From a bacterium (GTDB taxonomy: Bacteria; Verrucomicrobiota; Kiritimatiellia; CAIKKV01; CAITUY01), in the NCBI GenBank assembly GCA_037128595.1, contig JBAXWB010000040.1:1-38351 (forward strand): a stretch of 38,351 bases of DNA. The letters are read 5' to 3'. The notes under the pieces are model-generated. The model was given only the letters and a program-made list of their open reading frames with translations. It was not told where the DNA came from and did no database searches. Positions 19,421-28,826 of the stretch are shown here, piece after piece (position 1 is the first letter of the stretch; every line of letters starts with the position of its first letter). Made by a program: the position numbers and the translations under genes.

Positions 19421-19510
19421 TTCGCTTCAACTCCTTGCGGATTTCAACCGCAACACGCGGTGAAGCGATGAGTCGAAGTACACTGTTGCCCGTTTGATTG
19501 CGACGCTCAT
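19407..19510 (-). pseudogene. Ribbon-helix-helix antitoxin remnant
   Basis: ATG 19510 opens MSVAIKRATVYFDSSLHRVL, the N-terminal DNA-binding strand and helix of RHH antitoxins paired with RelE. The frame then stops after about 27 residues. In another frame the last residues, RKELKRNGKI, match the typical antitoxin C-terminus and end at 19407. The middle half is deleted with a frameshift. Nothing further was recognised at 19188-19271 or 19511-19589 beyond short GC-rich hairpins. Confidence 0.65.
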
Positions 19511-19589
19511 AATTGTTCCTCATTTTTTAGGGCTAACAGCCTGCTCTCGGGGGCGACAGCCGTACCGAGAAGCGGGTGGTTCTGCAATT

Positions 19590-19802
19590 TTATGATGCCC
19601 ATTTCAGTGCGAGCTTCTTGCCGGAATGAGCACATTCGCGCAGATACAAGTTAATCAGGTTTTGGTACGGCACCCCGGTTTCTTTTGCCAAAGCCTTGAA
19701 ATATTCAATGACATCAGTCCCCAAACGCATGGTAACCTGTTTCCTGAAAAACTTGGCATACGGATTGCGAACCGAATCCGAAAAATCATATTCCTTTTTC
19801 AT
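19590..19802 (-). CDS. brnA: BrnA-type antitoxin
   Basis: Seventy residues from ATG 19802 (MKKEYDFSDSVRNPYAKFFR). The opening K-K-x-Y-D-F-S-x-x-x-R-N-P-Y pattern is characteristic of BrnA, followed by a RHH-like segment (QVTMRLGTDVIEYFKALAKE). BrnA neutralises the BrnT ribonuclease and, in studied systems, represses its own operon. It overlaps the 3' end of brnT by 17 nt, so the two are translationally coupled. The in-frame ATGs a few codons upstream would extend it into brnT and are not preferred. Confidence 0.85.
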   Translation of the reverse strand: MKKEYDFSDSVRNPYAKFFRKQVTMRLGTDVIEYFKALAKETGVPYQNLINLYLRECAHSGKKLALKWAS

Positions 19803-20088
19803 ATTCCCTCCCATATTGTTTGCGTTCATTACGGGTCGCTTTGCGAGCCGAAATTATCCTAATCACCTGATCGCCCTGCCGACACACATGACACACGACC
19901 AAAATGCGAAGCGTTGAGCTGAATCCAAGGATGATGAACCGGTCTTCTTCATCCGAATGTTCAGGATCATGCTTCAGTCGGGCATTTTCATCAGCAAACA
20001 CCGATGTTGCCTCTTCAAATGAGACATGATGTTTGCGCACATTGGCTTTTGCCTTCTCTTCATCCCAAGTGAATTTTATCTCATCCAT
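19786..20088 (-). CDS. brnT: BrnT-type ribonuclease toxin
   Basis: One hundred residues. The start FTWDEEKAKANVRKHHVSFE followed by EATSVFAD is the BrnT signature, and IIRISARKATRNERKQY-like residues (VIRIISARKATRNERKQYG) end the domain. BrnT is a RelE-fold ribonuclease of type II toxin-antitoxin modules; toxin first, antitoxin second is the normal order. The gene appears intact. There is no SD, and a promoter ends about 6 nt before the ATG, which suggests a leaderless transcript. Confidence 0.88.
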   Translation of the reverse strand: MDEIKFTWDEEKAKANVRKHHVSFEEATSVFADENARLKHDPEHSDEEDRFIILGFSSTLRILVVCHVCRQGDQVIRIISARKATRNERKQYGREYEKGI

Positions 20089-20094
20089 ATTGAT

Positions 20095-20123
20095 ATCGTA
20101 TTGCTAATAGCATTATGATTCAA
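20095..20123 (-). promoter_or_regulatory. brnTA promoter with palindromic operator in spacer
   Basis: Read on the - strand, TTGAAT (20123-20118) and TACGAT (20100-20095) are separated by exactly 17 nt. The spacer contains the palindrome TGCTATTAGCA (20102-20112). The -10 box ends 6 nt before the brnT ATG, so transcription should start at or next to the A of ATG. A palindrome between -35 and -10 is the expected place for autorepression by BrnA. Confidence 0.6.
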
Positions 20124-20132
20124 GAAATAACT

Positions 20133-20405
20133 TTATATGCAGAACGCGACTCTTGACCCGCGGCGAGCGTGCGAGCCGTCGCGATCAAAGAGGTGGTTCG
20201 TGGAGTATTTTGCGGCTTCAATCAGTTGCATGTCAGACTTAAGCAGCCGGTTGACAACAGCCGAAATATCAGAACGTCTACTGGATGCGATTTTTTCCAC
20301 AAAACTCAACACATCTGAGTCGAGATAAACGGGCAAGTTCATCTTCGCATCCGGCCGAAAGAATTTCTCGCGCACTCCCTTTGAAAAGTCATATCCCTTT
20401 TTCAT
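20133..20405 (-). CDS. BrnA-type antitoxin, second module, with C-terminal extension
   Basis: Ninety residues from ATG 20405, which directly follows the stop of the upstream toxin frame (TGATATG). It opens MKKGYDFSKGVREKFFRPDA, BrnA-like, followed by an RHH-type segment (MNLPVYLDSDVLSFVEKIAS) and SDISAVVNRLLKSDMQLIEA. The last ~24 residues (YSTNHLFDRDGSHARRGSRV...) are atypical and lie over a GC-rich imperfect inverted repeat, so the original stop may have been lost. Its partner toxin is frameshifted, leaving an orphan antitoxin that could act as a repressor or protect against a related toxin. Confidence 0.7.
   Translation of the reverse strand: MKKGYDFSKGVREKFFRPDAKMNLPVYLDSDVLSFVEKIASSRRSDISAVVNRLLKSDMQLIEAAKYSTNHLFDRDGSHARRGSRVAFCI
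20145..20183. repeat. GC-rich imperfect inverted repeat
   Basis: CGCGAC (20145-20150) pairs with GTCGCG (20178-20183), and CGGC (20161-20164) with GCCG (20175-20178, sharing one base). It lies at the 3' end of the second brnA reading frame and just upstream of the intact brnTA promoter. It may be a small palindromic element or a terminator between the two modules; no U-tract is visible. Confidence 0.35.
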
Positions 20406-20406
20406 A

Positions 20407-20699
20407 TCATTTCTCCATGTACTGACTGATTTCACGCCTGACGGCCTTTCGAGACGAAATAATCCTGATGCAGGCATTTGATTCGCAGCTTTCCTGGTAC
20501 GTGTGGTGCACCACCAAAACTCCACCGCTGGCCGAAAGGCCAATCGTCACCCAGCGATCTTCAGTTTTGCTGTGTTCTTCATCAAACACCGTGATGGCCC
20601 TTGGGTCACGGAAAACATGCGTCGCTTGCTCGAATCGCACACCATGATTTTCCGATTAAGACGATCTTTTACGGGATCCCACTCGAAATCATAATTCAT
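20407..20699 (-). pseudogene. BrnT-type toxin, single-base frameshift
   Basis: ATG 20699 opens MNYDFEWDPVKDRLNRK, the BrnT N-terminus, then runs out of frame. The rest continues in the next frame as HGVRFEQATHVFRDPRAITV to ISSRKAVRREISQYMEK and a stop at 20407. One missing base in an A4 run (TTTT on the + strand, 20648-20651) explains the shift; restoring it gives NRKNHGVRFEQA and a 97-residue protein. Starting at an internal codon would lose the conserved N-terminus, so the toxin is probably dead. A sequencing error in the short homopolymer is possible. Confidence 0.72.
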
Positions 20700-20986
20700 C
20701 GGGTTGCCCCTTGTTTATTCATATATTTGGCATTCTGCGACAAAGGCAAAATAAATAAACAGGCCGTCTTTGCCTGCCGGTGTTGGGACGCCAGCTCCTT
20801 CGCTTTAACGATAATTGGGGGCTCAGTCACCTTGAAAACGACCAGCGCAGAAGTCGGATCCCACTTCACTATATCTTCGATATTTTTCTGCAAAAGATTG
20901 AGCAATGCCTTGGCTTGTTCAATGGTTATAGAGAAGAGGACGACAAAATAGGATTTTCCGGATAAAGCGCAGCACACGACTTGCAT
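20696..20986 (-). CDS. Hypothetical protein of 96 residues
   Basis: The reading frame from ATG 20986 (MQVVCCALSGKSYFVVLFSI) ends with TGA overlapping the ATG of the frameshifted brnT by 4 nt. The sequence from VVLFSITIEQAKALLNLLQK on is protein-like, with alternating hydrophobic strands and an amphipathic helix. I recognise no family. The start codon lies in the edge of the integrase remnant and has no SD, so the true start may be further in. It could be the remnant of a cargo gene truncated when the recombinase decayed. Confidence 0.35.
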   Translation of the reverse strand: MQVVCCALSGKSYFVVLFSITIEQAKALLNLLQKNIEDIVKWDPTSALVVFKVTEPPIIVKAKELASQHRQAKTACLFILPLSQNAKYMNKQGATR

Positions 20987-21412
20987 ACGGGTACAGGATG
21001 TGCAGTTTGACCAGAACCGGCTCATGGTGCGTGGTGGCAAGGGGGACAAAGACCGGTACGTACCGTTTCCCAAGAAATATCGCGAAGAAATGCAGCAATG
21101 GATTCAACTGCGACAGAGTCAATACCAGGAAGATAAGGCCCGTAACATGCACGAGGTGGAAGTGCCTGGCGCGCTGGCCCAGAAATACCCGAACGCGCCG
21201 TTCGCGAGGCCGTTCGAGCCGCCGGCTTGACGATCCGGTTCACCCCGCACTGCTTCCGCCATTCTTTTGCAACCCATCTGCTGGAGGCCGGACAGGACAT
21301 CCGAACGGTGCAGGTCTTATTGGGGCATTCCCAGATGTAAACAACGATGATTTACACCCACGTGCTCAACAAGGGGCCGATGGGCGTAATCAGCCCTGCG
21401 GATACGCTGTAA
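20985..21412 (+). pseudogene. Integron-type tyrosine recombinase, C-terminal remnant
   Basis: Recognisable from RVQDVQFDQNRLMVRGGKGD (20985 on) through [16 protein letters not shown]. Then comes an internal deletion with frame change, followed by [44 protein letters not shown], a stop or one-base shift at QM*, and TTMIYTHVLNKGPMGVISPA to the TAA at 21410. The HxxR box and the Tyr nucleophile context (MIYTHV) are typical of integron integrases and their chromosomal relatives. The N-terminal half and about 40 central residues are missing, so it is inactive. It marks past mobility of the adjacent toxin-antitoxin island. Confidence 0.8.
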
Positions 21413-21424
21413 TGAGTGCCCCTG

Positions 21425-23902
21425 TTATTCACCCTTCTTCGGCTCTGCCCCTTCCGGGCTCGCCGCTACGACCTCATCATCCTCAGGTTCAACGGTCGTT
21501 GCCGCCACCAGCTTGTCGCCGGCATCGAGATTGATCAGGCGAACCCCCTGGGTCACGCGGCTGATCACACGGACATCCGCCACCGGCATCCGGATCATCT
21601 GGCCTTGCGCCGTGATCAGCATCAGGGCATCGCCTTCCTGAACGGCATGGGCTCCCACAATGGCCCCGTTGCGATCCGAGGTGCGAATGGTCATCAGGCC
21701 GCGGCCGCCGCGGTGCTGAACCCGGTATTCATCAAACCCGGTACGCTTTCCGTAGCCGTTTTCGGTACAGACGAGGAAGGTCGCGCGCGGATCCACAATC
21801 TCCAGGCTCTCGACCTTGTCATCGTCATCCAGCGCAATCCCGCACACCCCCCGGGTGTCACGACCCTGGTCGCGCAATTCGCTCTCATTGAAGCGAATGC
21901 TCATTCCATTGTGCGTGGTGAGCACGACATCGGTATGGCCATCGGTCTGTTTGACCCCGATCAGACGGTCGCCCTCATCAATGGCGATAGCAATGATGCC
22001 GGCGGTACGCGGATTGCTGAAGGCCGCCAGATTGGTCTTCTTGACCACGCCTTTCGCGGTGGCGAACACGACAAACTGATTCTCGGCAAACTCACGCACC
22101 TTGATCATCGAGGCGATGCTGTCACCGCTCTGAACATTCAGCATGTTGACCAACGCCTTGCCGCGCGAATTCCGGTTCGCCTCGGGAACCTCATACACCT
22201 TCTCCCAGTACAGCCGACCGGTGGGCGTAAAGAAGAGGATGTAGTCATGGGTATTGGCCACAAAGAGGTGCTGGACATAGTCCTCCTCCTTGGTATCCAT
22301 TCCCGCCACCCCTTTGCCCCCGCGCCGCTGGGCCTTATAGGTGCTCACGGCGGTCCGCTTGATGTAGCCGGTATGGCTGATGGTGATCACATAACCGCGG
22401 TCGGCGATCAGATCCTCGATGTTCACTTCGCCTTCATCAGGAACCAGGCTGGTGATCCGCTCATCCGCATATTGCTTCCGAACCTCGATCAGGTCCGCCT
22501 TGATGATCCCGAACAGCTTCTCACGACTGGCCAACAGGTCCTTCAGATAGGTGATCAGCTTGATCAACTCCAGATATTCCGCCTCGAGCTTATCCCGTTC
22601 CAGGCCGGTCAGCTGATAGAGCCGCATGTCGAGAATCGCGTTCGACTGGATTTCGCTCAGTCCGAACTTGGACATCAACTGGGCACGGGCCTGATCCCGG
22701 TCCTTGGCCGCGCGGATGATCTTCACCACGGCATCCATGTTATCCAGCGCAATTTTCAACCCCTCCAGGATGTGGGCGCGCGCCTCGGCTTTATCGAGCT
22801 CAAACTGGGTGCGGCGCCGAACCACGTCATAGCGGTGATCCAGATAGGCCTCGAGCATCTCCTTGAGCGTCATGACTTTGGGACGGCCCTGATCGATCGC
22901 CAGCATGATGGCGCCGAAGGTCGTCTGGAGCTGGGTATGCTTGTAGAGGTTGTTCAAGACCACCCGGGCCACCACCCCGCGCTTCAGTTCAATGACGATG
23001 CGGATTCCGTCCTTATTCGACTCATCGCGCAGATCAGAAATACCTTCAATCTTCTTTTCCTGAACCAGATAGGCGATATTGGTGATCAGGGTCGCCTTAT
23101 TCACAGCATAGGGAATCTCAGTAATAATGATACTTTCCTTGCCCTGCTTGCCTTCCTCAATGCCGGCCCGGCCGCGGACCTTCAGCAGGCCACGCCCGGT
23201 GCGGTACATGTCCGCGATCGGCTTCAATCCGCAAATGATACCGCCCGTAGGAAAATCCGGACCCTTGACATACTTCATCAGGTCATCCACGGTGGCATTC
23301 TCATGGTCAATCAGGTGCACCAGCGCATCCACCAGCTCGCCCAGGTTGTGGGGCGGGATGTTGGTGGCCATACCGACTGCAATACCGGTGCTGCCGTTCA
23401 GGAGCAGATTGGGGACGCGGGCGGGCAACACGGACGGCTCCATGAGATCGCCATTGTAGTTGGGCACCATGTCCACGGTGTTTTTGTCGATATCCGCCAG
23501 CATCTCTTCCGCCATGCTCGTCAGACGCGACTCGGTATACCGGTAGGCGGCGGCATTATCGCCATCAATACTACCGAAGTTTCCCTGGCCATCCACCAGC
23601 ATATAGCGCATGGCGAAATATTGGGCCATCCGCACCAGGGTGTCATACACCGAGGAATCGCCGTGCGGGTGGTATTTACCCAGCACTTCACCGACCACAT
23701 AGGCGCATTTCTTGTAGGGACGGTTGTGTAACAACCCGAGATTCCGCATGGCGAAGAGAATACGCCGCGCGCCAGGCTTCATCCCGTCACGGACATCCGG
23801 CAGGGCACGCCCGATAATGACACTCATGGAGTAGTCAATGTACGAGCGCTGCATCTCGTCTTCGATGTTGATATTGGCCAAAACTTCGTTTCGTGTATAC
23901 AT
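21425..23902 (-). CDS. gyrA: DNA gyrase subunit A
   Basis: A protein of 825 residues. It is the DNA breakage-reunion subunit that, with GyrB, introduces negative supercoils. The quinolone region is GKYHPHGDSSVYDTLVRMAQ, with Ser and Asp at the E. coli 83 and 87 positions, i.e. the susceptible-type residues. The catalytic Tyr is in DNAAAYRYTESRLT. The GyrA-box QRRGGKGV in the C-terminal pinwheel distinguishes it from ParC. It starts 2 nt after gyrB ends, so the two are one operon. The C-terminal tail is acidic, then EGAEPKKGE. Confidence 0.97.
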   Translation of the reverse strand: MYTRNEVLANINIEDEMQRSYIDYSMSVIIGRALPDVRDGMKPGARRILFAMRNLGLLHNRPYKKCAYVVGEVLGKYHPHGDSSVYDTLVRMAQYFAMRYMLVDGQGNFGSIDGDNAAAYRYTESRLTSMAEEMLADIDKNTVDMVPNYNGDLMEPSVLPARVPNLLLNGSTGIAVGMATNIPPHNLGELVDALVHLIDHENATVDDLMKYVKGPDFPTGGIICGLKPIADMYRTGRGLLKVRGRAGIEEGKQGKESIIITEIPYAVNKATLITNIAYLVQEKKIEGISDLRDESNKDGIRIVIELKRGVVARVVLNNLYKHTQLQTTFGAIMLAIDQGRPKVMTLKEMLEAYLDHRYDVVRRRTQFELDKAEARAHILEGLKIALDNMDAVVKIIRAAKDRDQARAQLMSKFGLSEIQSNAILDMRLYQLTGLERDKLEAEYLELIKLITYLKDLLASREKLFGIIKADLIEVRKQYADERITSLVPDEGEVNIEDLIADRGYVITISHTGYIKRTAVSTYKAQRRGGKGVAGMDTKEEDYVQHLFVANTHDYILFFTPTGRLYWEKVYEVPEANRNSRGKALVNMLNVQSGDSIASMIKVREFAENQFVVFATAKGVVKKTNLAAFSNPRTAGIIAIAIDEGDRLIGVKQTDGHTDVVLTTHNGMSIRFNESELRDQGRDTRGVCGIALDDDDKVESLEIVDPRATFLVCTENGYGKRTGFDEYRVQHRGGRGLMTIRTSDRNGAIVGAHAVQEGDALMLITAQGQMIRMPVADVRVISRVTQGVRLINLDAGDKLVAATTVEPEDDEVVAASPEGAEPKKGE

Positions 23903-23904
23903 AC

Positions 23905-26358
<2,454 letters not shown>

Positions 26359-26406
26359 TCATTCTTCTGGAATAACTTACGGGGTTCAAGGAACGTCCGT
26401 TTTTCG

Positions 26407-26438
26407 GGTCAGAAATTGACCGCCCAAGAGGGTGGTCA
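26407..26438 (-). promoter_or_regulatory. Mutually exclusive hairpins upstream of gyrB
   Basis: TGACCGCCC (26417-26425) can pair with GGGTGGTCA (26430-26438) as nine pairs including one G-U, with loop AAGA. The same TGACC can instead pair with GGTCA at 26407-26411. The element lies 58-89 nt before the gyrB start, downstream of the neighbouring membrane-protein gene. It could terminate that gene or modulate the gyrB leader. Confidence 0.35.
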
Positions 26439-26491
26439 TTTAGGGTCCGACTGTATCGAAAAGCCGCTTTGCGCGCAAGAAGGTTTTGCGA

Positions 26492-26932
26492 CTAAACGAC
26501 AGCCCAAAGGACCGCCGTAAGGGTGCCCGTCGCAGCGCCGGCCATAAAGCCATTCAGAACCGTACGAACCCGTGGGGGACGCGGCTTGAGATGGCGCAAC
26601 GACAGAAACCCGATGAGGATGGATATCAGAAATGCCGTCGAAAGGGCACCTGCCAAACCAGCCCCCAGGGCCGGTAACACGGAGCAACAGCCGGCCCTGA
26701 CGATGGTCTCCGCGCCATCATGGGTGACATAAAACAACGTCCCCATGCCTGTCCCGATGCTCAATCCGCCCATGATCCCCAACAGGAAGGCGCAGAGGGT
26801 CAGCAGGACGTTGCGACGGGAGAACCAGGCCACCATCGCCCCTGACACCGCTCCGGCCATCATGGCGGCAAGCTTGGTCAACTCCACCAATGGCAGGCCT
26901 TCATTACTGGGATCAAGAACCGGAATAGCCAT
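26492..26932 (-). CDS. Small hydrophobic membrane protein, unknown function
   Basis: A protein of 146 residues with about four predicted transmembrane segments: LAAMMAGAVSGAMVAWF, LTLCAFLLGIMGGLSIGTGM, VLPALGAGLAGALSTAFLIS (continuing ILIGFLSL) and VLNGFMAGAATGTLTAVLW. It is rich in Gly and Ala, with the positive residues (SRRN, RHLKPRPPRVR) between helices. I do not recognise a family. It lies 142 nt upstream of gyrB on the same strand and is divergent from the DUF885 gene, with 145 nt between the starts. Confidence 0.6.
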   Translation of the reverse strand: MAIPVLDPSNEGLPLVELTKLAAMMAGAVSGAMVAWFSRRNVLLTLCAFLLGIMGGLSIGTGMGTLFYVTHDGAETIVRAGCCSVLPALGAGLAGALSTAFLISILIGFLSLRHLKPRPPRVRTVLNGFMAGAATGTLTAVLWAVV

Positions 26933-27077
26933 ATTTCAAAATCCTTCCATACCCCGATGATCACCTGTTCGCAACCTCGGCACATTACTTATGACGGAGT
27001 TAGCCTATCATAGTCAAGCGCGGGCGTCTAATTTTTGACTCGACGAGTTTGCCGGGACGGGCAAGACTGGCACCACT

Positions 27078-28826
27078 ATGAACTGTTTACAACCATTGGC
27101 CTGGCTCACTTTAGCAGCGATTATTTTTCAGGCCGCCCCTGCCGCCTGTTCACCGAACTCACAGGACATCCCTGCACTGATCCGCGAGTATGCTGCGGAC
27201 CAGATGGATGTCTCTAACTCGTACGACCTCCCCGGTGCACCCATCCGGTTTGAACGGCTGAGCCTCCTTTACTCCAACTGGCTTACCCGCCTGGATTCTG
27301 TGAATTTTGAAGCCCTCCCCCAGTCCGATAAAGTGGATTTTCTGCTTATGCAGAACGATCTGGAAAGCGCTTTAGATGCCCTGGCCTTTGAACGCAACAA
27401 ATGGACGGAGCTGGCCCCCCTCCTACCCTTTGCCCGCGTCATTTACTCCCTTGAGGAGGCCCGCTGGCAGGGAAGGCCCGTTCAGGGGCAGGCCACCGCC
27501 TCACAGGTCGCCGAACTCTCCCGCACCCTCAAGCAACTGAAAGGGCAGGTGGAGCAGGGCTTGAAAACGAATGCCGTCGCAAGTGTATCGACCAATCCCC
27601 CCCCTTTAACGGTATCCCCTGCGCTGGCGCAACGTACGGCGACGTCAGCAACCCAATTGCGCGAGGTCTTGAAACGCTGGTATGTCTTCCATAGCGGGTA
27701 CCAGCCGGACTTCTCCTGGTGGCTGAAAGCCCCTTATGAGCAAGCGGACAAGGATCTTGAAGGCTATGCCAAATTCCTAAGGGAAGACGTTGCCGGCCTG
27801 AAAGGCAAGGACGATGACCCGCTGATTGGTCAGCCCATCGGCGCCGAGGCGCTGGCGATTGCCATCCGGCACGAGATCCTGCCTTATGATGCTGAAACCC
27901 TGCTCCAGATCGGGGCCCGTGAGCGGGTCTGGTGTGAAGTCGAGATGAAGCGGGCCGCCCGCGAAATGGGATGTGGCGACGACTGGAAAGCCGCCCTGGC
28001 CAAGGTTAAGGCCGATTTTGCCGATCCCGGTCAACAGGGTGAGTTGGTCGACAAGGCCGCCCGGCAGGCCATTGCCTTCGTCAAAGACCACCAACTGGTG
28101 ACCCTCCCTCCGCTCTGCGAGGAGACCTGGCGCCTCACCATGATGTCGCCCGAGACCATGAAAACCATTCCCTACGCCGCCTATAACAACCAGAACATGA
28201 TGGTCGCCTATGCCCGGGACGATATGAATCATGACGACAAACTCATGGCCATGCGGGGCAACAACCGCCATTTTGTCCACACCGTCACCCCTCACGAACT
28301 GATTCCCGGTCACCACCTCCAGCGTTTCCAGGCCCTGCGTCACCACCAGGCCCGCGCGTATTTCTCAACCCCGTTTTATGTGGAAGGCTGGGCCCTCTAC
28401 TGGGAACGCCGGCTGTGGGATCTCGGCTGGGCCGAATCCCCCGCCGACCGGCTAGGCATGCTCTTCTGGCGTCTGAACCGGGCGGCCCGGATCGAGGTCT
28501 CCCTTAAATTCCACCTGGGCCAGATGACCCCGACCCAAATGGTGGATTTCCTGGTTGACCACGTGGGCCACGAACGGCTGGGCGCCACCAGCGAGGTGCG
28601 CCGCTTTATCAGTGACGGCTTCTCCCCGCTTTATCAGGCGGCTTATATGCTGGGAGGACTCCAATTCGAAGCGTTGCGGAAAGAACTGGTGGAGAGCGGC
28701 GCCATGACGGAGCAAGCGTTCAACGACGCGCTTCTTGCTGAAAACGCCATTCCGATCGAATGGATCCGCGCGGAACTGCTCAAGCTCCCCCTCAGCCGCA
28801 CGACCCGGTCCAGCTGGAAATTTTAG
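27078..28826 (+). CDS. DUF885-family protein, putative secreted metallopeptidase
   Basis: A protein of 582 residues with a signal peptide (LAWLTLAAIIFQAAPAACS); the Cys context does not fit a lipobox well. The body matches DUF885 proteins: the zinc-peptidase-like motif HELIPGHHLQ near residues 405-415, then YVEGWALYWE supplying a downstream Glu, and RRFISDGFSPLYQAAYMLG near the end. The family resembles M32/gluzincin-type metallopeptidases but its substrate is generally unknown. The last bases overlap the convergent kinase gene by 4 nt, the two stop codons interlocking (TTAG). There is no good SD. Confidence 0.8.
   Translation: MNCLQPLAWLTLAAIIFQAAPAACSPNSQDIPALIREYAADQMDVSNSYDLPGAPIRFERLSLLYSNWLTRLDSVNFEALPQSDKVDFLLMQNDLESALDALAFERNKWTELAPLLPFARVIYSLEEARWQGRPVQGQATASQVAELSRTLKQLKGQVEQGLKTNAVASVSTNPPPLTVSPALAQRTATSATQLREVLKRWYVFHSGYQPDFSWWLKAPYEQADKDLEGYAKFLREDVAGLKGKDDDPLIGQPIGAEALAIAIRHEILPYDAETLLQIGARERVWCEVEMKRAAREMGCGDDWKAALAKVKADFADPGQQGELVDKAARQAIAFVKDHQLVTLPPLCEETWRLTMMSPETMKTIPYAAYNNQNMMVAYARDDMNHDDKLMAMRGNNRHFVHTVTPHELIPGHHLQRFQALRHHQARAYFSTPFYVEGWALYWERRLWDLGWAESPADRLGMLFWRLNRAARIEVSLKFHLGQMTPTQMVDFLVDHVGHERLGATSEVRRFISDGFSPLYQAAYMLGGLQFEALRKELVESGAMTEQAFNDALLAENAIPIEWIRAELLKLPLSRTTRSSWKF

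Noticed and set aside
19511-19589. attC recombination site between toxin-antitoxin remnants
   Set aside because: GGGCTAAC resembles the RYYYAAC core with a mismatch, and short hairpins are present, but no paired GTTRRRY core at suitable distance was found.
21416-23731. Long + strand open frame of about 771 codons opposite gyrA
   Set aside because: It is antisense to an unmistakable gyrA; its composition (His, Gln, Ile-Arg runs) is that of reverse-strand codon shadow and it has no domain resemblance.
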